64,000 nucleotides of DNA from Vibrio salinus (GCF_021272385.1 NZ_JAJSDZ010000009.1:124001-188000); one strand, 5' to 3'. Positions 49,978 to 62,626 are shown, counted from the first letter of the stretch. The notes: generated from the sequence alone by a model not told the origin. Numbers and translations are program-made.

Positions 49978-50315
49978 ATTTTTATACCTTTGTTTATAAA
50001 CGTTTATTGGTAACTAATTATTTTTATTAAATTTATGGGGCTTATCTAACTACCTCTCCGTTTCCAGGGGTAGTGCTACTGATTTACTATGTGACTAACT
50101 GCTCATTTTTTGGGTTAGTTCAACATGAGTAACGTGCATCATAAGCGGGGGTGAGACAGTATTTTGTTTTCTGTCGGCTACAATGAAATTGAGTTGGTTG
50201 TTTTTTGTTCACATAAATTTTGTGCTAAAGTCTGGTTAAGCTAAGCCGATAGAGTATCTGAACCCGGACTGCTGTGGGTGATGAACAGGTTTTAATTCCA
50301 AATAAGAGTACGGCT
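49978..50315. other. Divergent intergenic region between gldA and motX
   Basis: 338 bases. Its right part holds a clear sigma-28 promoter for motX. The left part must drive gldA; I could not name a regulator site there. No RNA gene or credible open frame is seen. Confidence 0.5.
50226..50252 (+). promoter_or_regulatory. Sigma-28 (FliA) promoter of motX
   Basis: TAAA (50226-50229), exactly 15 bases, then GCCGATAG (50245-50252). This is the consensus TAAA-N15-GCCGATAA with a single mismatch at the last base. It lies 64 bases before the motX start and agrees with motX being a late flagellar gene in Vibrio. Confidence 0.85.
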
Positions 50316-50951
50316 ATGATGCTACGGAAAGTGGCGGTTTCGTTATTATTGCTGACAAGTGCTTCGGTATATTCTGCTGATGTGGCGGATGTTGGAGCGC
50401 CTGTGCCCATTTATTCCGAAGCTGAACTAATAAAATTAATTAATCAGAATAAACATCTGGAACGAATCAAAGCCGATAAGTGTCAGCTGGTTGAAGATAT
50501 TGTTGCGCGTGCCACCCGCATTAATCTGCCATCTTATGAATTTCTTTATGGGGATATGCTTGCCTGGGGGGTTTGTGTTGATCAGGATGTTGATCTGGGT
50601 ATCTATTACATGGAAAGCGCTGCTCATCAGGGATTACCCGCTGCACTAGAACGTTTGGGAAGTTACTATGCTAACGGAATTCTGGTCCAGCAGGACAAAG
50701 AGCGGGCAATACCTTATCTTCGAGAAGCATCAGCGATGGGCAATCTGAATGCCCGTATTCAACTGGCCGAATTATTGTTGCGTAATTATGGTAGCCCGCT
50801 TGATTTTGAAGATGCTTACCGTTGGCTTTATCACTCTGTTACCGCCGATACCAGAATGCACAAACGAATTGCGTTACTGAGAAAAGGTTTGGCAGAGCGT
50901 ATGCCTCAAAATATCATCGCCCGGGCGAAGACGCGGGAAACGTTTTGGTAA
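50316..50951 (+). CDS. motX: Sodium-driven flagellar motor protein MotX
   Basis: Periplasmic T-ring protein needed by the sodium-driven polar flagellar motor of Vibrio, partnering MotY and PomB. From ATG 50316 the protein is 211 residues, the Vibrio size. A signal peptide (about 1-21, ending SVYSA) is followed by Sel1-like helical repeats (for example YYMESAAHQGLPAALERLG and PYLREASAMGNLNARIQLA). Two Cys (CQLVED and GVCVDQ) may form a disulfide. The frame also opens at 50274, but that lacks a signal peptide at its N-terminus. A sigma-28 promoter lies just upstream. Confidence 0.93.
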   Translation: MMLRKVAVSLLLLTSASVYSADVADVGAPVPIYSEAELIKLINQNKHLERIKADKCQLVEDIVARATRINLPSYEFLYGDMLAWGVCVDQDVDLGIYYMESAAHQGLPAALERLGSYYANGILVQQDKERAIPYLREASAMGNLNARIQLAELLLRNYGSPLDFEDAYRWLYHSVTADTRMHKRIALLRKGLAERMPQNIIARAKTRETFW

Positions 50952-51122
50952 AGGACCAATTTTAAGCTTTTCATCTTTTCAAACATCTCTTTAAAATAAG
51001 CTACTGATTTATCACAAATCGTAGCTATTTCTGACTATATTTATTGATATATCCTAATTAGTGTTTAGAGTAGATACCTAAACGTAGTCGTTTACTAACG
51101 CAAGACCTACCTGGAATCCTAT

Positions 51123-53582
51123 ATGTCTGACACGATTCAAAATGATCCTTATGCCGATCGCGAAGCAAGTAATTATGAAAATCCAATACCGAGCCGGGAG
51201 TTTATTTTAGACTTTCTGAAGCAGGCGAATGTTCCGATGAACCGGAATGACCTGTTTGAAGCATTGGAGCTTTCCGGCGAAGAACAATATGAAGGACTCC
51301 GGCGTCGCTTGCGGGCAATGGAACGTGATGGGCAGCTTGTTTTTACAAGGCGTCAGTGTTACGCGCTTCCTGATAAGCTGGAGATGATCAAAGGATATGT
51401 GATCGGGCACAAAGATGGACATGGGTGGGTAAGGCCTGATGGTGTCACCGGTAAAGATGCTGATATCCTATTGCCTCACCACCAGATGCGGACGTTAATT
51501 CATGGTGACTTTGTTTTGGTTCAGCCGACAGGTAAGGATAAAAGAGGACGCAAAGAAGGCCGGTTGGTCCGGATATTAGAAGAGCGAAATGACCAGATCG
51601 TAGGACGGTTCTTTTTTGAACAGGGGTACTCTTATGTTGTTCCTGACGATTCCCGGATCAGTCACGATATTCTGATTCCTGATGAGCATAAATCCGGTGC
51701 CCGGATGGGGAATGTGGTTGTCATCGAAATTACGGACCGGGGTGGCCGGGGTCGAGGTATGATGGGCAGAGTGGTTGAAGTCTTGGGAGAAAATATGGCT
51801 CCCGGGATGGAAACCCAGATTGCGATAAGAACACATCAGATTCCCCATGAATGGCCGGAAGAAGTTGAACTTCAGGTCAGGCAGTTCGGTAATGAAGTGC
51901 CTGAGAAGGCGAAAACCGGCCGGGTGGATTTACGTGACTTGCCTTTGGTTACTATCGACGGAGAAGATGCCCGGGATTTTGATGATGCGGTTTTTTGTGA
52001 AGCGAAAAAAACAGGCGGATGGCGTCTGTGGGTTGCGATTGCTGACGTGAGCTATTATGTCCGGACAGACACTGCCCTTGATAAGGAAGCGATTAACCGT
52101 GGTAACTCGGTTTACTTTCCTTCTCAGGTTGTGCCAATGTTACCGGAAGTTTTATCCAATGGGCTATGTTCTCTGAATCCTCAGGTTGATCGGTTATGTA
52201 TGGTTTGTGAAATGACCATTTCAGAAAACGGTCGGCTTTCCGGATATAAACATTATGAAGCAGTGATGAATTCGCATGCCAGATTAACGTATACCAAAGT
52301 GGCTGCAATACTGGATGGTGATGCAGAGCTTAGGGAGCGTTACTCGGATATCATCCCGCATCTTGAAGAGTTGCACCGTATGTATCAGGTGTTGAAAGTG
52401 GCCAGAGAGCAGCGTGGTGCCATTGAGTTTGAAACGGTTGAAACCAAATTTATCTTTAATGCACAGCGTAAGATAGAAAGCATTGAGCCCGTTATCCGTA
52501 ATGACGCGCATAAGCTGATTGAAGAATGTATGATACTGGCCAATATTGCTTCGGCTTCTTTTGTGGAAAAAGCGAAAGAGCCTGCATTGTACCGTATACA
52601 TGAGTCTCCGGGAGAAGAGCGTCTTACCGGATTCAGAGATTTTCTTGGTGAGCTGGGCTTAAATCTTGCCGGTGGGCTTGAGCCGGCTCCGACCGATTAT
52701 GCGGCTTTAATGAAATTGATCAAAAATCGGCCTGACAGTGAATTAATCGGAACCATGTTGCTCCGGTCGATGAAGCAGGCGGTTTATAATGCTGACAATT
52801 GCGGCCATTTCGGTCTGGCATTGAAACGTTATGCTCACTTTACCTCTCCAATTCGCCGTTATCCGGACTTGCTGCTTCATAGAGCCATAAAATATCTGAT
52901 TGCTAAACAAGACGGTCATAATACGGATCGCTGGACACCGACCGGAGGATATCATTATGGATTTGATGATATGGATTATTATGGTGAACAGTGTTCAATG
53001 ACTGAGCGCCGGGCCGATGATGCGACCCGGGAAGTATCAGACTGGCTGAAATGTGAGTATATGCAAGACCATGTCGGCGAAGAGTTAGAAGGTGTCATTG
53101 CTAACGTTACCGGTTTTGGTTTCTTTGTCCGGCTGACCGAATTACATATTGACGGATTGGTACATATCTCTACACTAGCGAACGATTATTATCAGTTTGA
53201 TCCTATCGGGCAGCGGCTGATTGGTGAAAGTTTTGGCCATATTTACCGGCTGGGAGACTCCGTAAAAGTGAAAGTTCTTGCCGTGAATCTGGATGAACGG
53301 CACATCGATTTTGAACTGACGGATACCAGCCGTCAGTTACGTGGCAAGGGCAAAACGGCGAAGAAAAGGGCAGCAGAAGCCCGGGCCAAAGTTCGTGGAA
53401 AAAAAGCTGCCGCCAAAAATAAAGCGGTACCTTTTATCGAACCGACACTCCGGCCGGATAGCTCCGAACGAAAGGATAGTGAAAGTAGTAAGTCTAAGTC
53501 ACGTAAGAAAAAACCGGCAGAAAAAGCCCGTAAGAAAAAAGCGAAAAAAAAGCAGTCAAAAGCGGCAAGAAAAGGTAAATAA
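51123..53582 (+). CDS. rnr: Ribonuclease R
   Basis: Processive 3'-5' exoribonuclease able to degrade structured RNA; in Vibrio and E. coli it acts in rRNA quality control and trans-translation. The 819 residues hold an N-terminal winged-helix region, two cold-shock domains, the RNB catalytic domain with [17 protein letters not shown] (catalytic Asp cluster, about residue 278), an S1 domain (about 645-730), and a very Lys/Arg-rich tail (about 735-819). It overlaps the rlmB start by one base. Confidence 0.97.
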   Translation: MSDTIQNDPYADREASNYENPIPSREFILDFLKQANVPMNRNDLFEALELSGEEQYEGLRRRLRAMERDGQLVFTRRQCYALPDKLEMIKGYVIGHKDGHGWVRPDGVTGKDADILLPHHQMRTLIHGDFVLVQPTGKDKRGRKEGRLVRILEERNDQIVGRFFFEQGYSYVVPDDSRISHDILIPDEHKSGARMGNVVVIEITDRGGRGRGMMGRVVEVLGENMAPGMETQIAIRTHQIPHEWPEEVELQVRQFGNEVPEKAKTGRVDLRDLPLVTIDGEDARDFDDAVFCEAKKTGGWRLWVAIADVSYYVRTDTALDKEAINRGNSVYFPSQVVPMLPEVLSNGLCSLNPQVDRLCMVCEMTISENGRLSGYKHYEAVMNSHARLTYTKVAAILDGDAELRERYSDIIPHLEELHRMYQVLKVAREQRGAIEFETVETKFIFNAQRKIESIEPVIRNDAHKLIEECMILANIASASFVEKAKEPALYRIHESPGEERLTGFRDFLGELGLNLAGGLEPAPTDYAALMKLIKNRPDSELIGTMLLRSMKQAVYNADNCGHFGLALKRYAHFTSPIRRYPDLLLHRAIKYLIAKQDGHNTDRWTPTGGYHYGFDDMDYYGEQCSMTERRADDATREVSDWLKCEYMQDHVGEELEGVIANVTGFGFFVRLTELHIDGLVHISTLANDYYQFDPIGQRLIGESFGHIYRLGDSVKVKVLAVNLDERHIDFELTDTSRQLRGKGKTAKKRAAEARAKVRGKKAAAKNKAVPFIEPTLRPDSSERKDSESSKSKSRKKKPAEKARKKKAKKKQSKAARKGK

Positions 53583-54322
53583 TGAGTAACGAATTTATAT
53601 ACGGCATCCATGCAATTAATGCGGTATTGGACAAAAGCCCAGACCGGTTGATTGAAGCATTTGTTTTGAAAGGCCGTCATGATGAACGTTTGATGCCGGT
53701 GATTAATCAGCTGCAAAAAATGGGTATTTCCATTCAACAAATGGGAAGAAAAACTCTTGATGACAAAGCTCGGGGAGCTAACCATCAGGGGATTATCGCC
53801 AGAGTTAAGCCGGCGAAGGCTCTGAACGAATATGATCTTGATGACATCCTGGAACGTACCGAAAAACCGTTATTACTGGTGTTAGATGGTGTGACCGACC
53901 CTCATAATTTAGGCGCATGCCTGAGAAATGCGGATGCAGCGGGCGTTGCGGCTGTTGTTGTACCTAAGGATAAATCTGCACCAATGACTGCAACGGTCAG
54001 TAAAGTAGCCTGTGGCGCGGCAGAAACGGTGCCTTTGATCCGGGTGACGAACCTGGCTCGTACGATGCGGGCTTTACAGGAAAAAGGTATCTGGTTTGTC
54101 GGTACAGCCGGCGAAGCGACACAGAATATTTACCAGTCAAATCTGACGGGGCCGCTTGCTATCGTGATGGGCGCCGAAGGCGATGGTATGCGCCGTCTGA
54201 CTCGTGAAACCTGTGATGATTTAATTAAGATTCCAATGGCAGGAAGTGTATCCAGTCTGAATGTATCCGTTGCTACGGGGATTTGCCTGTTTGAAGCGGT
54301 TCGCCAGAGATTAGAAAAGTAG
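53582..54322 (+). CDS. rlmB: 23S rRNA (guanosine-2'-O)-methyltransferase RlmB
   Basis: SPOUT-class enzyme that methylates the ribose of G2251 in 23S rRNA. Residues 1-80 form the substrate-binding domain; the knot domain has [25 protein letters not shown] and [17 protein letters not shown] (the deep-trefoil motifs). The 246-residue length is standard. Its ATG overlaps the rnr stop codon (TAATG), so the pair is co-translated, as in enterics. Confidence 0.96.
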   Translation: MSNEFIYGIHAINAVLDKSPDRLIEAFVLKGRHDERLMPVINQLQKMGISIQQMGRKTLDDKARGANHQGIIARVKPAKALNEYDLDDILERTEKPLLLVLDGVTDPHNLGACLRNADAAGVAAVVVPKDKSAPMTATVSKVACGAAETVPLIRVTNLARTMRALQEKGIWFVGTAGEATQNIYQSNLTGPLAIVMGAEGDGMRRLTRETCDDLIKIPMAGSVSSLNVSVATGICLFEAVRQRLEK

Positions 54323-54404
54323 AAGCCGTCCGATGATCGATTCCTTAACCGGTTACCATTGTTTGAAAGGCTTATACGATCTGTAAAGGATTGAGTGGCT
54401 TGAG

Positions 54405-55184
54405 ATGAAAAAAAGAACCTATTTATTTTCTTCGGTGTTTCTGACATTAATTTCGGTGCAGGCTCTGGCGTCTGAGGCGCAATTTGATGTTGACCTGCTT
54501 GCATCGGATTACAGTTATAAAGAGCCATCTATAATGAGCCTGAAGGGAACGTTGATTGGTATCGGCGCAAATTTAACCCTTCGAAATGAAGGGTTGATGT
54601 ACCGGTTGGAAGGAAGCTATCAGAAAGGCAATTTGGATTACACCAGCACATCAACTGGTTCAGATGATGGAATTCCTAACTACATCTACGAATTAAGAGG
54701 CATGCTGGGAGTGGATATGCCGGGTAGCGGTGCTTTAGTTACCCCATATACCGGACTGGGACTTCGCAGATTAGTTGATAAATCTTCCGGAAGACTAACC
54801 ACAACAGGGAATTGGGGCTATGAACGGACTCAGGATTACGTATATATCCCTGTCGGCGTTTTTTGGCAATCCGCCGTTAATGGTTGGGCTATTAAAACAA
54901 ATCTAGAATATGACTACCTTGTATACGGACATAACCGTTCCGAAACCGGGTACGTTACCGGTTATGATTTAACGTTTGAACAAACCAGTGGTTATGGACT
55001 CAGAGGGTCAGTTTCCCTTGAAACACCATTGCAATGGGGAGCCATTTCTTCTGTCGGGATTACACCTTATATTAACTACTGGAATATCGATTCATCAGAC
55101 CGTAGGGTTGTGGGAAATCAGGCGTATATTGAGCCGAAAAATACCACGGAAGAATTGGGTATAAAAATCCGATTTGGTTTCTGA
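54405..55184 (+). CDS. Putative outer-membrane beta-barrel protein, unrecognised family
   Basis: 259 residues. A clean signal peptide (MKKRTYLFSSVFLTLISVQA, cleavage near residue 22-23) is followed by alternating amphipathic strands typical of an outer-membrane barrel (for example GLMYRLEGSYQKGNLDYT and TPYTGLGLRRLVD), and the protein ends in IRFGF; a terminal Phe is the BAM recognition signal. I estimate 8-10 strands. I do not recognise the family. The gene sits alone between rlmB and the S10 operon with no obvious partner. Function is unknown. Confidence 0.75.
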   Translation: MKKRTYLFSSVFLTLISVQALASEAQFDVDLLASDYSYKEPSIMSLKGTLIGIGANLTLRNEGLMYRLEGSYQKGNLDYTSTSTGSDDGIPNYIYELRGMLGVDMPGSGALVTPYTGLGLRRLVDKSSGRLTTTGNWGYERTQDYVYIPVGVFWQSAVNGWAIKTNLEYDYLVYGHNRSETGYVTGYDLTFEQTSGYGLRGSVSLETPLQWGAISSVGITPYINYWNIDSSDRRVVGNQAYIEPKNTTEELGIKIRFGF

Positions 55185-55825
<641 letters not shown>

Positions 55826-55839
55826 GGGAGATTAGAAGA

Positions 55840-56469
55840 ATGATTGGTCTAGTCGGACGTAAAGTGGGTATGACCCGCGTTTTTACTGAAGAAGGCGTTT
55901 CTATCCCAGTAACTGTTGTTGAAGTGCAAAACAACCGCGTAACTCAAGTTAAAACACTTGAAAGCGATGGTTATGCTGCAATCCAGGTTACTGCAGGCGC
56001 TAAAAAAGCAAGCCGTGTAACAAAACCAGAAGCTGGTCACTATGCGAAAGCAGGTGTTGAAGCTGGTAACGGTTTGTGGGAATTCCGTTTAGAAAACGGT
56101 GAAGAGTTTGAAATTGGCGCTGAGCTGAAAGTTGAACTTTTCAATGAAATCAAGAAAGTAGACGTTACTGGTACATCGAAAGGTAAAGGTTTCCAGGGTG
56201 CTGTTAAGCGCTGGAATTTCCGTACTCAAGATATGACTCACGGTAACTCATTGTCTCACCGTGCTCCTGGTTCTATCGGTCAATGTCAGACTCCAGGTCG
56301 CGTATTTAAAGGCAAGAAAATGGCAGGTCACATGGGTGATGAGCGTGTAACGACTCAGAACCTGGAGATCGTACGTGTTGACGCTGAGCGCAATCTGCTT
56401 CTTATTAAAGGTGCAGTCCCAGGCTCAACTGGCGCTAACGTGATCGTTAAACCAGCTGTTAAAGCATAA
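55840..56469 (+). CDS. rplC: 50S ribosomal protein L3
   Basis: 209 residues; early 23S rRNA binder near the peptidyl-transferase centre. The long internal extension with [15 protein letters not shown] and the following [20 protein letters not shown] are intact. It includes the Gln of the GQCQTPG segment that PrmB methylates in E. coli L3. It is second in the S10 operon, after rpsJ, with ribosomal-type codon use. Confidence 0.98.
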   Translation: MIGLVGRKVGMTRVFTEEGVSIPVTVVEVQNNRVTQVKTLESDGYAAIQVTAGAKKASRVTKPEAGHYAKAGVEAGNGLWEFRLENGEEFEIGAELKVELFNEIKKVDVTGTSKGKGFQGAVKRWNFRTQDMTHGNSLSHRAPGSIGQCQTPGRVFKGKKMAGHMGDERVTTQNLEIVRVDAERNLLLIKGAVPGSTGANVIVKPAVKA

Positions 56470-56485
56470 CGTCTAGGAGTAAGTA

Positions 56486-57088
56486 ATGGAATTGATGGTT
56501 AAAGGTGCTGACGCACTAACTGTTTCCGAAACTACTTTCGGACGTGAGTTCAACGAAGCTCTTGTTCATCAAGTAGTTGTTGCATTTGCAGCAGGTGCTC
56601 GTCAAGGTACTCGTGCTCAAAAAACACGTTCAGAAGTTTCTGGCGGCGGCGCTAAACCATGGCGTCAAAAAGGTACTGGCCGTGCACGTGCTGGTACAAT
56701 TCGTAGCCCAATCTGGCGTACAGGTGGTGTTACTTTTGCTGCGAAACCACAGGATCACAGCCAAAAAGTAAACAAAAAAATGTACCGCGGTGCTATGAAA
56801 GCAATTCTTTCTGAGCTGGTTCGTCAAGAACGTTTAATCGTTGTTGATAACTTCTCAGTAGAAGCACCAAAAACTAAAGAGCTAGTAGCTAAGCTTAAAG
56901 AACTTGAACTTAACGATGTTCTTATCGTTACTGGCGAAGTAGACGAGAATCTATTCTTAGCTGCGCGTAACCTGTATAAAGTTGACGTACGTGACGCTGC
57001 GGGTATTGACCCTGTTAGCTTAATCGCGTTTGACAAGGTTCTAATGACTGCAGCCGCAGTTAAGCAAGTTGAGGAGATGCTGGCATGA
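56486..57088 (+). CDS. rplD: 50S ribosomal protein L4
   Basis: 200 residues. L4 lines the narrow part of the exit tunnel through its extended loop ([20 protein letters not shown], about residues 47-66), where macrolide-resistance mutations usually fall; here it looks wild type. In E. coli L4 also represses its own operon through the S10 leader. The start of rplW overlaps its end by four bases. Confidence 0.98.
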   Translation: MELMVKGADALTVSETTFGREFNEALVHQVVVAFAAGARQGTRAQKTRSEVSGGGAKPWRQKGTGRARAGTIRSPIWRTGGVTFAAKPQDHSQKVNKKMYRGAMKAILSELVRQERLIVVDNFSVEAPKTKELVAKLKELELNDVLIVTGEVDENLFLAARNLYKVDVRDAAGIDPVSLIAFDKVLMTAAAVKQVEEMLA

Positions 57089-57387
57089 TCAGTGAAGAGC
57101 GTCTACTAAAAGTTCTACGTGCTCCACATATCTCTGAAAAAGCGACATTGGTTGCCGAAAAAGCAAACACAGTTGTTTTTAAAGTATCAATCGATGCAAC
57201 TAAAAAAGAGATCAAAGCAGCGGTAGAAAAACTATTTGAAGTTGAAGTTGAATCTGTAAATACCCTTATCACTAAGGGTAAGACCAAACGTCAAGGTCTA
57301 CGCCAGGGTCGCCGTAGCGACGTTAAAAAAGCGTACGTTACTTTGAAAGAAGGTCAAGATCTTGACTTTGTTGGCGGCGCGGAATAA
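57085..57387 (+). CDS. rplW: 50S ribosomal protein L23
   Basis: 100 residues, beginning [21 protein letters not shown]23 sits at the tunnel exit and docks trigger factor and SRP; the family's surface Glu that contacts trigger factor lies in the early part (around residues 17-18, SEK). The ATG overlaps the rplD stop (ATGA), so the two are translationally coupled. Confidence 0.98.
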   Translation: MISEERLLKVLRAPHISEKATLVAEKANTVVFKVSIDATKKEIKAAVEKLFEVEVESVNTLITKGKTKRQGLRQGRRSDVKKAYVTLKEGQDLDFVGGAE

Positions 57388-57403
57388 CAGGAGTAGTTGA
57401 AAA

Positions 57404-58228
57404 ATGGCTATTGTTAAATGTAAGCCGACTTCGGCTGGTCGTCGTCACGTAGTTAAAGTTGTTAACGCTGACCTTTACAAAGGTAAGCCTTATGCACCAC
57501 TTCTAGAGAAAAACTCTAAAAACGGTGGTCGTAACAACAACGGTCGTATTACTGTTCGTCACATTGGTGGCGGTCATAAACAACACTACCGTGTAATCGA
57601 CTTTAAACGTACTAAAGATGGTATCCCAGCTAAGGTTGAGCGTATTGAATACGATCCAAACCGTAGCGCGAACATCGCTCTAGTACTATATGCAGATGGT
57701 GAACGTCGTTACATCATCGCACCAAAAGGCATCCAAGCTGGTGATTCAATCCAGTCTGGTGTTGATGCACCAATTAAAGCAGGTAACACGCTTCCTATGC
57801 GTAATATCCCTGTAGGTTCTACAGTTCACAATGTTGAACTTAAACCAGGTAAAGGTGCTCAGCTAGCTCGTTCTGCTGGTGCATACGCGCAAATCGTTGC
57901 TCGTGATGGTGCATACGTAACTATCCGTCTACGTTCTGGTGAAATGCGTAAAGTTCTTTCTGAAGGCCGTGCAACTATCGGTGAAGTTGGTAACCATGAG
58001 CATATGCTACGTGAACTGGGTAAAGCCGGTGCTAAACGTTGGCGTGGTGTTCGTCCAACTGTACGTGGTGTTGTAATGAACCCGGTTGACCACCCACATG
58101 GTGGTGGTGAAGGTCGTACTTCTGGTGGTCGTCACCCAGTATCTCCTTGGGGTATGCCAACGAAAGGCTTCAAGACACGTAAGAACAAACGCACTGACAA
58201 GTACATTGTACGTCGTCGTAATAAGTAA
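57404..58228 (+). CDS. rplB: 50S ribosomal protein L2
   Basis: 274 residues; needed for subunit association and peptidyl-transferase assembly. The C-terminal block [20 protein letters not shown] is intact and contains the conserved His (about residue 230) implicated in activity. It lies between rplW and rpsS in the standard order. Confidence 0.98.
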   Translation: MAIVKCKPTSAGRRHVVKVVNADLYKGKPYAPLLEKNSKNGGRNNNGRITVRHIGGGHKQHYRVIDFKRTKDGIPAKVERIEYDPNRSANIALVLYADGERRYIIAPKGIQAGDSIQSGVDAPIKAGNTLPMRNIPVGSTVHNVELKPGKGAQLARSAGAYAQIVARDGAYVTIRLRSGEMRKVLSEGRATIGEVGNHEHMLRELGKAGAKRWRGVRPTVRGVVMNPVDHPHGGGEGRTSGGRHPVSPWGMPTKGFKTRKNKRTDKYIVRRRNK

Positions 58229-58245
58229 TCTATTTAAGAGGATAA

Positions 58246-58527
<282 letters not shown>

Positions 58528-58536
58528 GGAGTGAAA

Positions 58537-58869
58537 ATGGAAGCTTTAGCTAAACATAACTTTGCTCGCATTTCTCCTCAGAAAGCTCGCTTAGTTGCAG
58601 ATTTAATCCGCGGTAAGAATGTTGACCAAGCGCTAGAAATTCTAACTTTCAGCAACAAAAAAGCTGCTGATCTTGTGAAGAAAGTTCTTGAGTCTGCTAT
58701 CGCTAACGCGGAGCACAACGAAGGTGCAGATATTGACGACCTACGTGTCGCTAAGATCTTCGTAGATGAGGGCCCTGTCATGAAGCGTATTATGCCTCGT
58801 GCCAAAGGTCGTGCGGATCGTATCTTGAAGCGTTCAAGCCACATTACTGTGGTTGTCGCAGATCGCTAA
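58537..58869 (+). CDS. rplV: 50S ribosomal protein L22
   Basis: 110 residues from ATG 58537 ([19 protein letters not shown]), with AAGGAG at good spacing; an in-frame GTG at 58531 would add two residues. L22's beta-hairpin ([20 protein letters not shown], about residues 82-101) reaches into the exit tunnel, where nascent-chain sensing and macrolide resistance map. The hairpin looks wild type. Confidence 0.97.
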   Translation: MEALAKHNFARISPQKARLVADLIRGKNVDQALEILTFSNKKAADLVKKVLESAIANAEHNEGADIDDLRVAKIFVDEGPVMKRIMPRAKGRADRILKRSSHITVVVADR

Positions 58870-58888
58870 GAGACTAGGAGAGTAAGCA

Positions 58889-60008
<1,120 letters not shown>

Positions 60009-60009
<1 letters not shown>

Positions 60010-60200
60010 TGAAAGCACAAGATCTACGCGAAAAAAGCGTTGAAGAGCTAAATACTGAGCTTATGGGTTTACTACGTGAACAGTTTAACCTGCGTATGCA
60101 GGCAGCAACTGGTCAGCTACAGCAAACTCATACTCTGAAAGCTGTACGCCGTGATATCGCACGTGTGAAAACTGTTTTGACTGAGAAGGCAGGCGCATAA
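60009..60200 (+). CDS. rpmC: 50S ribosomal protein L29
   Basis: 63 residues, [18 protein letters not shown], a two-helix protein at the tunnel exit beside L23. The start at 60009 overlaps the rplP stop; a GTG at 60006 is also in frame but adds one residue only. The stop overlaps the rpsQ start (TAATG). Confidence 0.97.
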
Positions 60201-60454
60201 TGAGCGACAATATTCGTACTCAACAAGGCCGTGTTGTTAGCGACAAAATGGACAAATCTATTGTTGTTGCTATCGAACGTTTCGTAAAACATCCAATTTA
60301 CGGAAAATTCGTAAAACGCACGACCAAAATTCACGCACATGACGAAAACAACGAGTGTAGCCAAGGCGATACTGTTGAAATTCGTGAGTGTCGTCCACTG
60401 TCTAAGACTAAATCTTGGACTTTGGTGAAAGTTTTAGAAAAAGCGAAAATGTAA
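60200..60454 (+). CDS. rpsQ: 30S ribosomal protein S17
   Basis: 84 residues of OB fold that bind 16S rRNA early in assembly; [20 protein letters not shown] at the N-terminus and [13 protein letters not shown] near the C-terminus are conserved. It is the last gene of the S10 operon: a strong terminator follows within 25 bases, before the spc operon. Confidence 0.98.
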   Translation: MSDNIRTQQGRVVSDKMDKSIVVAIERFVKHPIYGKFVKRTTKIHAHDENNECSQGDTVEIRECRPLSKTKSWTLVKVLEKAKM

Positions 60455-60476
60455 TTTGCTGATTCTATAACAAAGG

Positions 60477-60511
60477 CGGCTCCCAAAAATTTTTGGGGCC
60501 GCTTATTTTTT
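60477..60511 (+). terminator. Terminator between the S10 and spc operons
   Basis: CGGCTCCCAAAAA on the left pairs with TTTTTGGGGCCG on the right with one mismatch, followed by TTATTTTTT. It separates rpsQ from rplN, matching the operon border in E. coli. Confidence 0.9.
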
Positions 60512-60612
60512 GACTACCCATTATTAAAAAAGGGTGGTACAATTCGCGTCCCTTTAAAGAGGCAGCCCGACCCGAGAGGGTCTAGTTTTTTAATATTTAG
60601 CGGAGCACTAAC
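60512..60612 (+). promoter_or_regulatory. Promoter region of the spc operon
   Basis: Just after the S10 terminator a TACAAT (60538-60543) is followed by GC-containing CGCGTCCC, like a ribosomal discriminator. The -35 is not clear: TTGACT at 60510-60515 is 22 bases away, too far, and nearer sequence is poor. An upstream promoter is expected because the S10 transcript ends here. Confidence 0.55.
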
Positions 60613-60984
60613 ATGATCCAAATGCAAAGTATGCTGGACGCAGCTGATAACTCAGGCGCCCGCAGCGTAATGTGTATTAAGGTTCTGGGTGGCTCTCACC
60701 GTCGTTATGCACATATCGGTGACATCATCAAAGTTACTGTTAAGGAAGCAATTCCTCGCGGTAAAGTGAAAAAAGGTGATGTACTGAAGGCGGTGGTAGT
60801 TCGCACCCGTAAAGGCGTACGTCGTCCAGACGGTTCTGTCATTCGCTTCGACCGTAATGCTTGCGTATTGCTAAATAACAATACAGAGCAACCAATCGGT
60901 ACACGTATCTTTGGTCCAGTGACTCGCGAACTTCGTAATGCACAATTTATGAAGATCGTATCTCTGGCTCCAGAAGTATTGTAA
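60613..60984 (+). CDS. rplN: 50S ribosomal protein L14
   Basis: 123 residues, [20 protein letters not shown], a beta-barrel protein at the subunit interface (bridge B8) and target of the silencing factor RsfS. First gene of the spc operon. The [11 protein letters not shown] block is intact. GCGGAGC is the ribosome site. rplX follows after 13 bases. Confidence 0.98.
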   Translation: MIQMQSMLDAADNSGARSVMCIKVLGGSHRRYAHIGDIIKVTVKEAIPRGKVKKGDVLKAVVVRTRKGVRRPDGSVIRFDRNACVLLNNNTEQPIGTRIFGPVTRELRNAQFMKIVSLAPEVL

Positions 60985-60997
60985 GGAGCGTTCAAAG

Positions 60998-61312
60998 ATG
61001 GCAGCTAAAATCCGTCGTAACGACGAAATCATCGTTCTTGCTGGTAAAGATAAAGGCAAGAAAGGTAAAGTAACTAAGGTTCTGACAACTGGTAAAGTTA
61101 TCGTTGAAGGTATCAACCTTGTTAAGAAACACCAAAAGCCTGTTCCGGCTCTAGGTCAACAAGGTGGCATCGTTGAAAAAGAAGCAGCAATTGACGCTTC
61201 TAACGTTGCAATTTTCAATGCGGCAACTGGTAAAGCAGACCGTGTAGGTTTCCGTTTTGAAGAAGGCAAAAAAGTGCGTTTCTTCAAATCGAATGGCGAA
61301 ACAATTAAGTAA
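60998..61312 (+). CDS. rplX: 50S ribosomal protein L24
   Basis: 104 residues with the KOW motif ([18 protein letters not shown], about residues 9-26). L24 starts 50S assembly by binding the 5' end of 23S rRNA. It lies between rplN and rplE in the standard order, with an AAGGAG ribosome site before the ATG. Confidence 0.98.
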   Translation: MAAKIRRNDEIIVLAGKDKGKKGKVTKVLTTGKVIVEGINLVKKHQKPVPALGQQGGIVEKEAAIDASNVAIFNAATGKADRVGFRFEEGKKVRFFKSNGETIK

Positions 61313-61326
61313 TTTGGAGTTCTACT

Positions 61327-61866
61327 ATGGCGAAACTGCATGATTACTACAAGTCGTCTGTAGTCGCTGAATTGACCAAACAGTTCAGCTACTCAAGCGT
61401 CATGCAAGTCCCTAGGATTGAGAAAATCACCCTAAACATGGGCGTTGGTGAAGCAATCAACGATAAGAAACTGCTGGAAAACGCAGCTTCAGATATGGCT
61501 ACGATCTCTGGTCAAAAGCCACTTATCACTAAAGCGCGTAAGTCTGTTGCAGGCTTCAAAATTCGTGAAGGCTACCCAATTGGTTGTAAAGTAACCTTGC
61601 GTGGCGAACGTATGTGGGATTTCTTAGAGCGTTTAATCTCTATTGCTCTTCCACGTGTACGTGACTTCCGTGGTGTTAGCGCTAAGTCTTTTGACGGTCG
61701 CGGTAACTATAGCATGGGCGTTCGCGAGCAAATCATCTTCCCGGAAATCGACTACGATAAAGTCGATCGTGTACGCGGTCTTGATATCACTATCACGACA
61801 ACTGCGAAATCCGATGAGGAAGGCCGTGCTCTGCTGGCTGCCTTTAACTTCCCATTCCGTAAGTAA
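61327..61866 (+). CDS. rplE: 50S ribosomal protein L5
   Basis: 179 residues; binds 5S rRNA and the P-site tRNA elbow and forms bridge B1b with S13. Conserved stretches include [15 protein letters not shown] and [16 protein letters not shown]. In E. coli S8 represses the spc mRNA around the rplE start; that structure cannot be confirmed by eye here. Confidence 0.98.
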   Translation: MAKLHDYYKSSVVAELTKQFSYSSVMQVPRIEKITLNMGVGEAINDKKLLENAASDMATISGQKPLITKARKSVAGFKIREGYPIGCKVTLRGERMWDFLERLISIALPRVRDFRGVSAKSFDGRGNYSMGVREQIIFPEIDYDKVDRVRGLDITITTTAKSDEEGRALLAAFNFPFRK

Positions 61867-61883
61867 GGTGAAGGGTTACTGTT

Positions 61884-62189
61884 ATGGCTAAAGTATCAAT
61901 GAAAGCACGTGAAGAAAAACGTGCAAAGCTAGTAGCAAAGTATGCTGAAAAGCGTGCAGCGCTAAAAGCAACAATTAACGATGTAAACGCATCTGAAGAA
62001 GAGCGTTGGAATGCGGTTCTTAAACTGCAAGCACTTCCACGTGATTCAAGTGCATCTCGTCAGCGCAACCGTTGTAACCAAACTGGTCGTCCACATGGTT
62101 ACCTGCGTAAGTTCGGTTTAAGCCGTATTAAAGTTCGTGAAGCTTGCATGAAAGGCGAGATTCCTGGGCTTCGTAAGGCTAGCTGGTAA
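61884..62189 (+). CDS. rpsN: 30S ribosomal protein S14 (zinc-free form)
   Basis: 101 residues, the long C-minus form: the zinc-ribbon cysteine pairs of the short type are missing; only two isolated Cys remain ([20 protein letters not shown] and EACMKG). Such forms do not need zinc. The rRNA-binding block is intact. It sits between rplE and rpsH. Confidence 0.97.
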   Translation: MAKVSMKAREEKRAKLVAKYAEKRAALKATINDVNASEEERWNAVLKLQALPRDSSASRQRNRCNQTGRPHGYLRKFGLSRIKVREACMKGEIPGLRKASW

Positions 62190-62218
62190 TTGCCACTTAA
62201 TCATTTGGAGTAAAGTTT

Positions 62219-62611
62219 ATGAGCATGCAAGATCCGATTTCGGATATGCTGACCCGTATTCGTAACGGTCAGGCAGCAAACAAAGTTGCTGTAAAAATGC
62301 CTTCTTCAAAGCTGAAAGTTGCAATTGCTGCACTTCTAAAAGCTGAAGGCTATATCGAAGATTACGCCGTTGACGGCGAAGCAAAACCTGAGCTTGAAGT
62401 TACTCTTAAGTACTTCCAGGCTAAACCTGTAATCGAGCAAATCAAACGTGTATCACGTCCTGGTCTGCGCGTTTATAAGAAAAAAGACGACCTACCATCT
62501 GTAATGGGCGGTTTGGGTGTTGCTGTTGTTTCCACTTCCAAGGGTCTTATGTCAGACCGTGCTGCACGTAAAGCAGGTCTTGGTGGTGAAATCATTTGCT
62601 ACGTAGCTTAA
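62219..62611 (+). CDS. rpsH: 30S ribosomal protein S8
   Basis: 130 residues, [20 protein letters not shown]; central-domain assembly protein and, in E. coli, the repressor of the spc operon. The C-terminal [20 protein letters not shown] block, which contacts 16S rRNA, is complete. It lies in standard order before rplF. Confidence 0.98.
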   Translation: MSMQDPISDMLTRIRNGQAANKVAVKMPSSKLKVAIAALLKAEGYIEDYAVDGEAKPELEVTLKYFQAKPVIEQIKRVSRPGLRVYKKKDDLPSVMGGLGVAVVSTSKGLMSDRAARKAGLGGEIICYVA

Positions 62612-62626
62612 TAATAGGAGTAGGAT

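Noticed and set aside
53333..53785. 150-codon Phe/Leu-rich open frame opposite the rnr tail and rlmB
   Set aside because: The Phe and Leu come from reading the Lys-rich AAA/AAG codons of rnr backwards.
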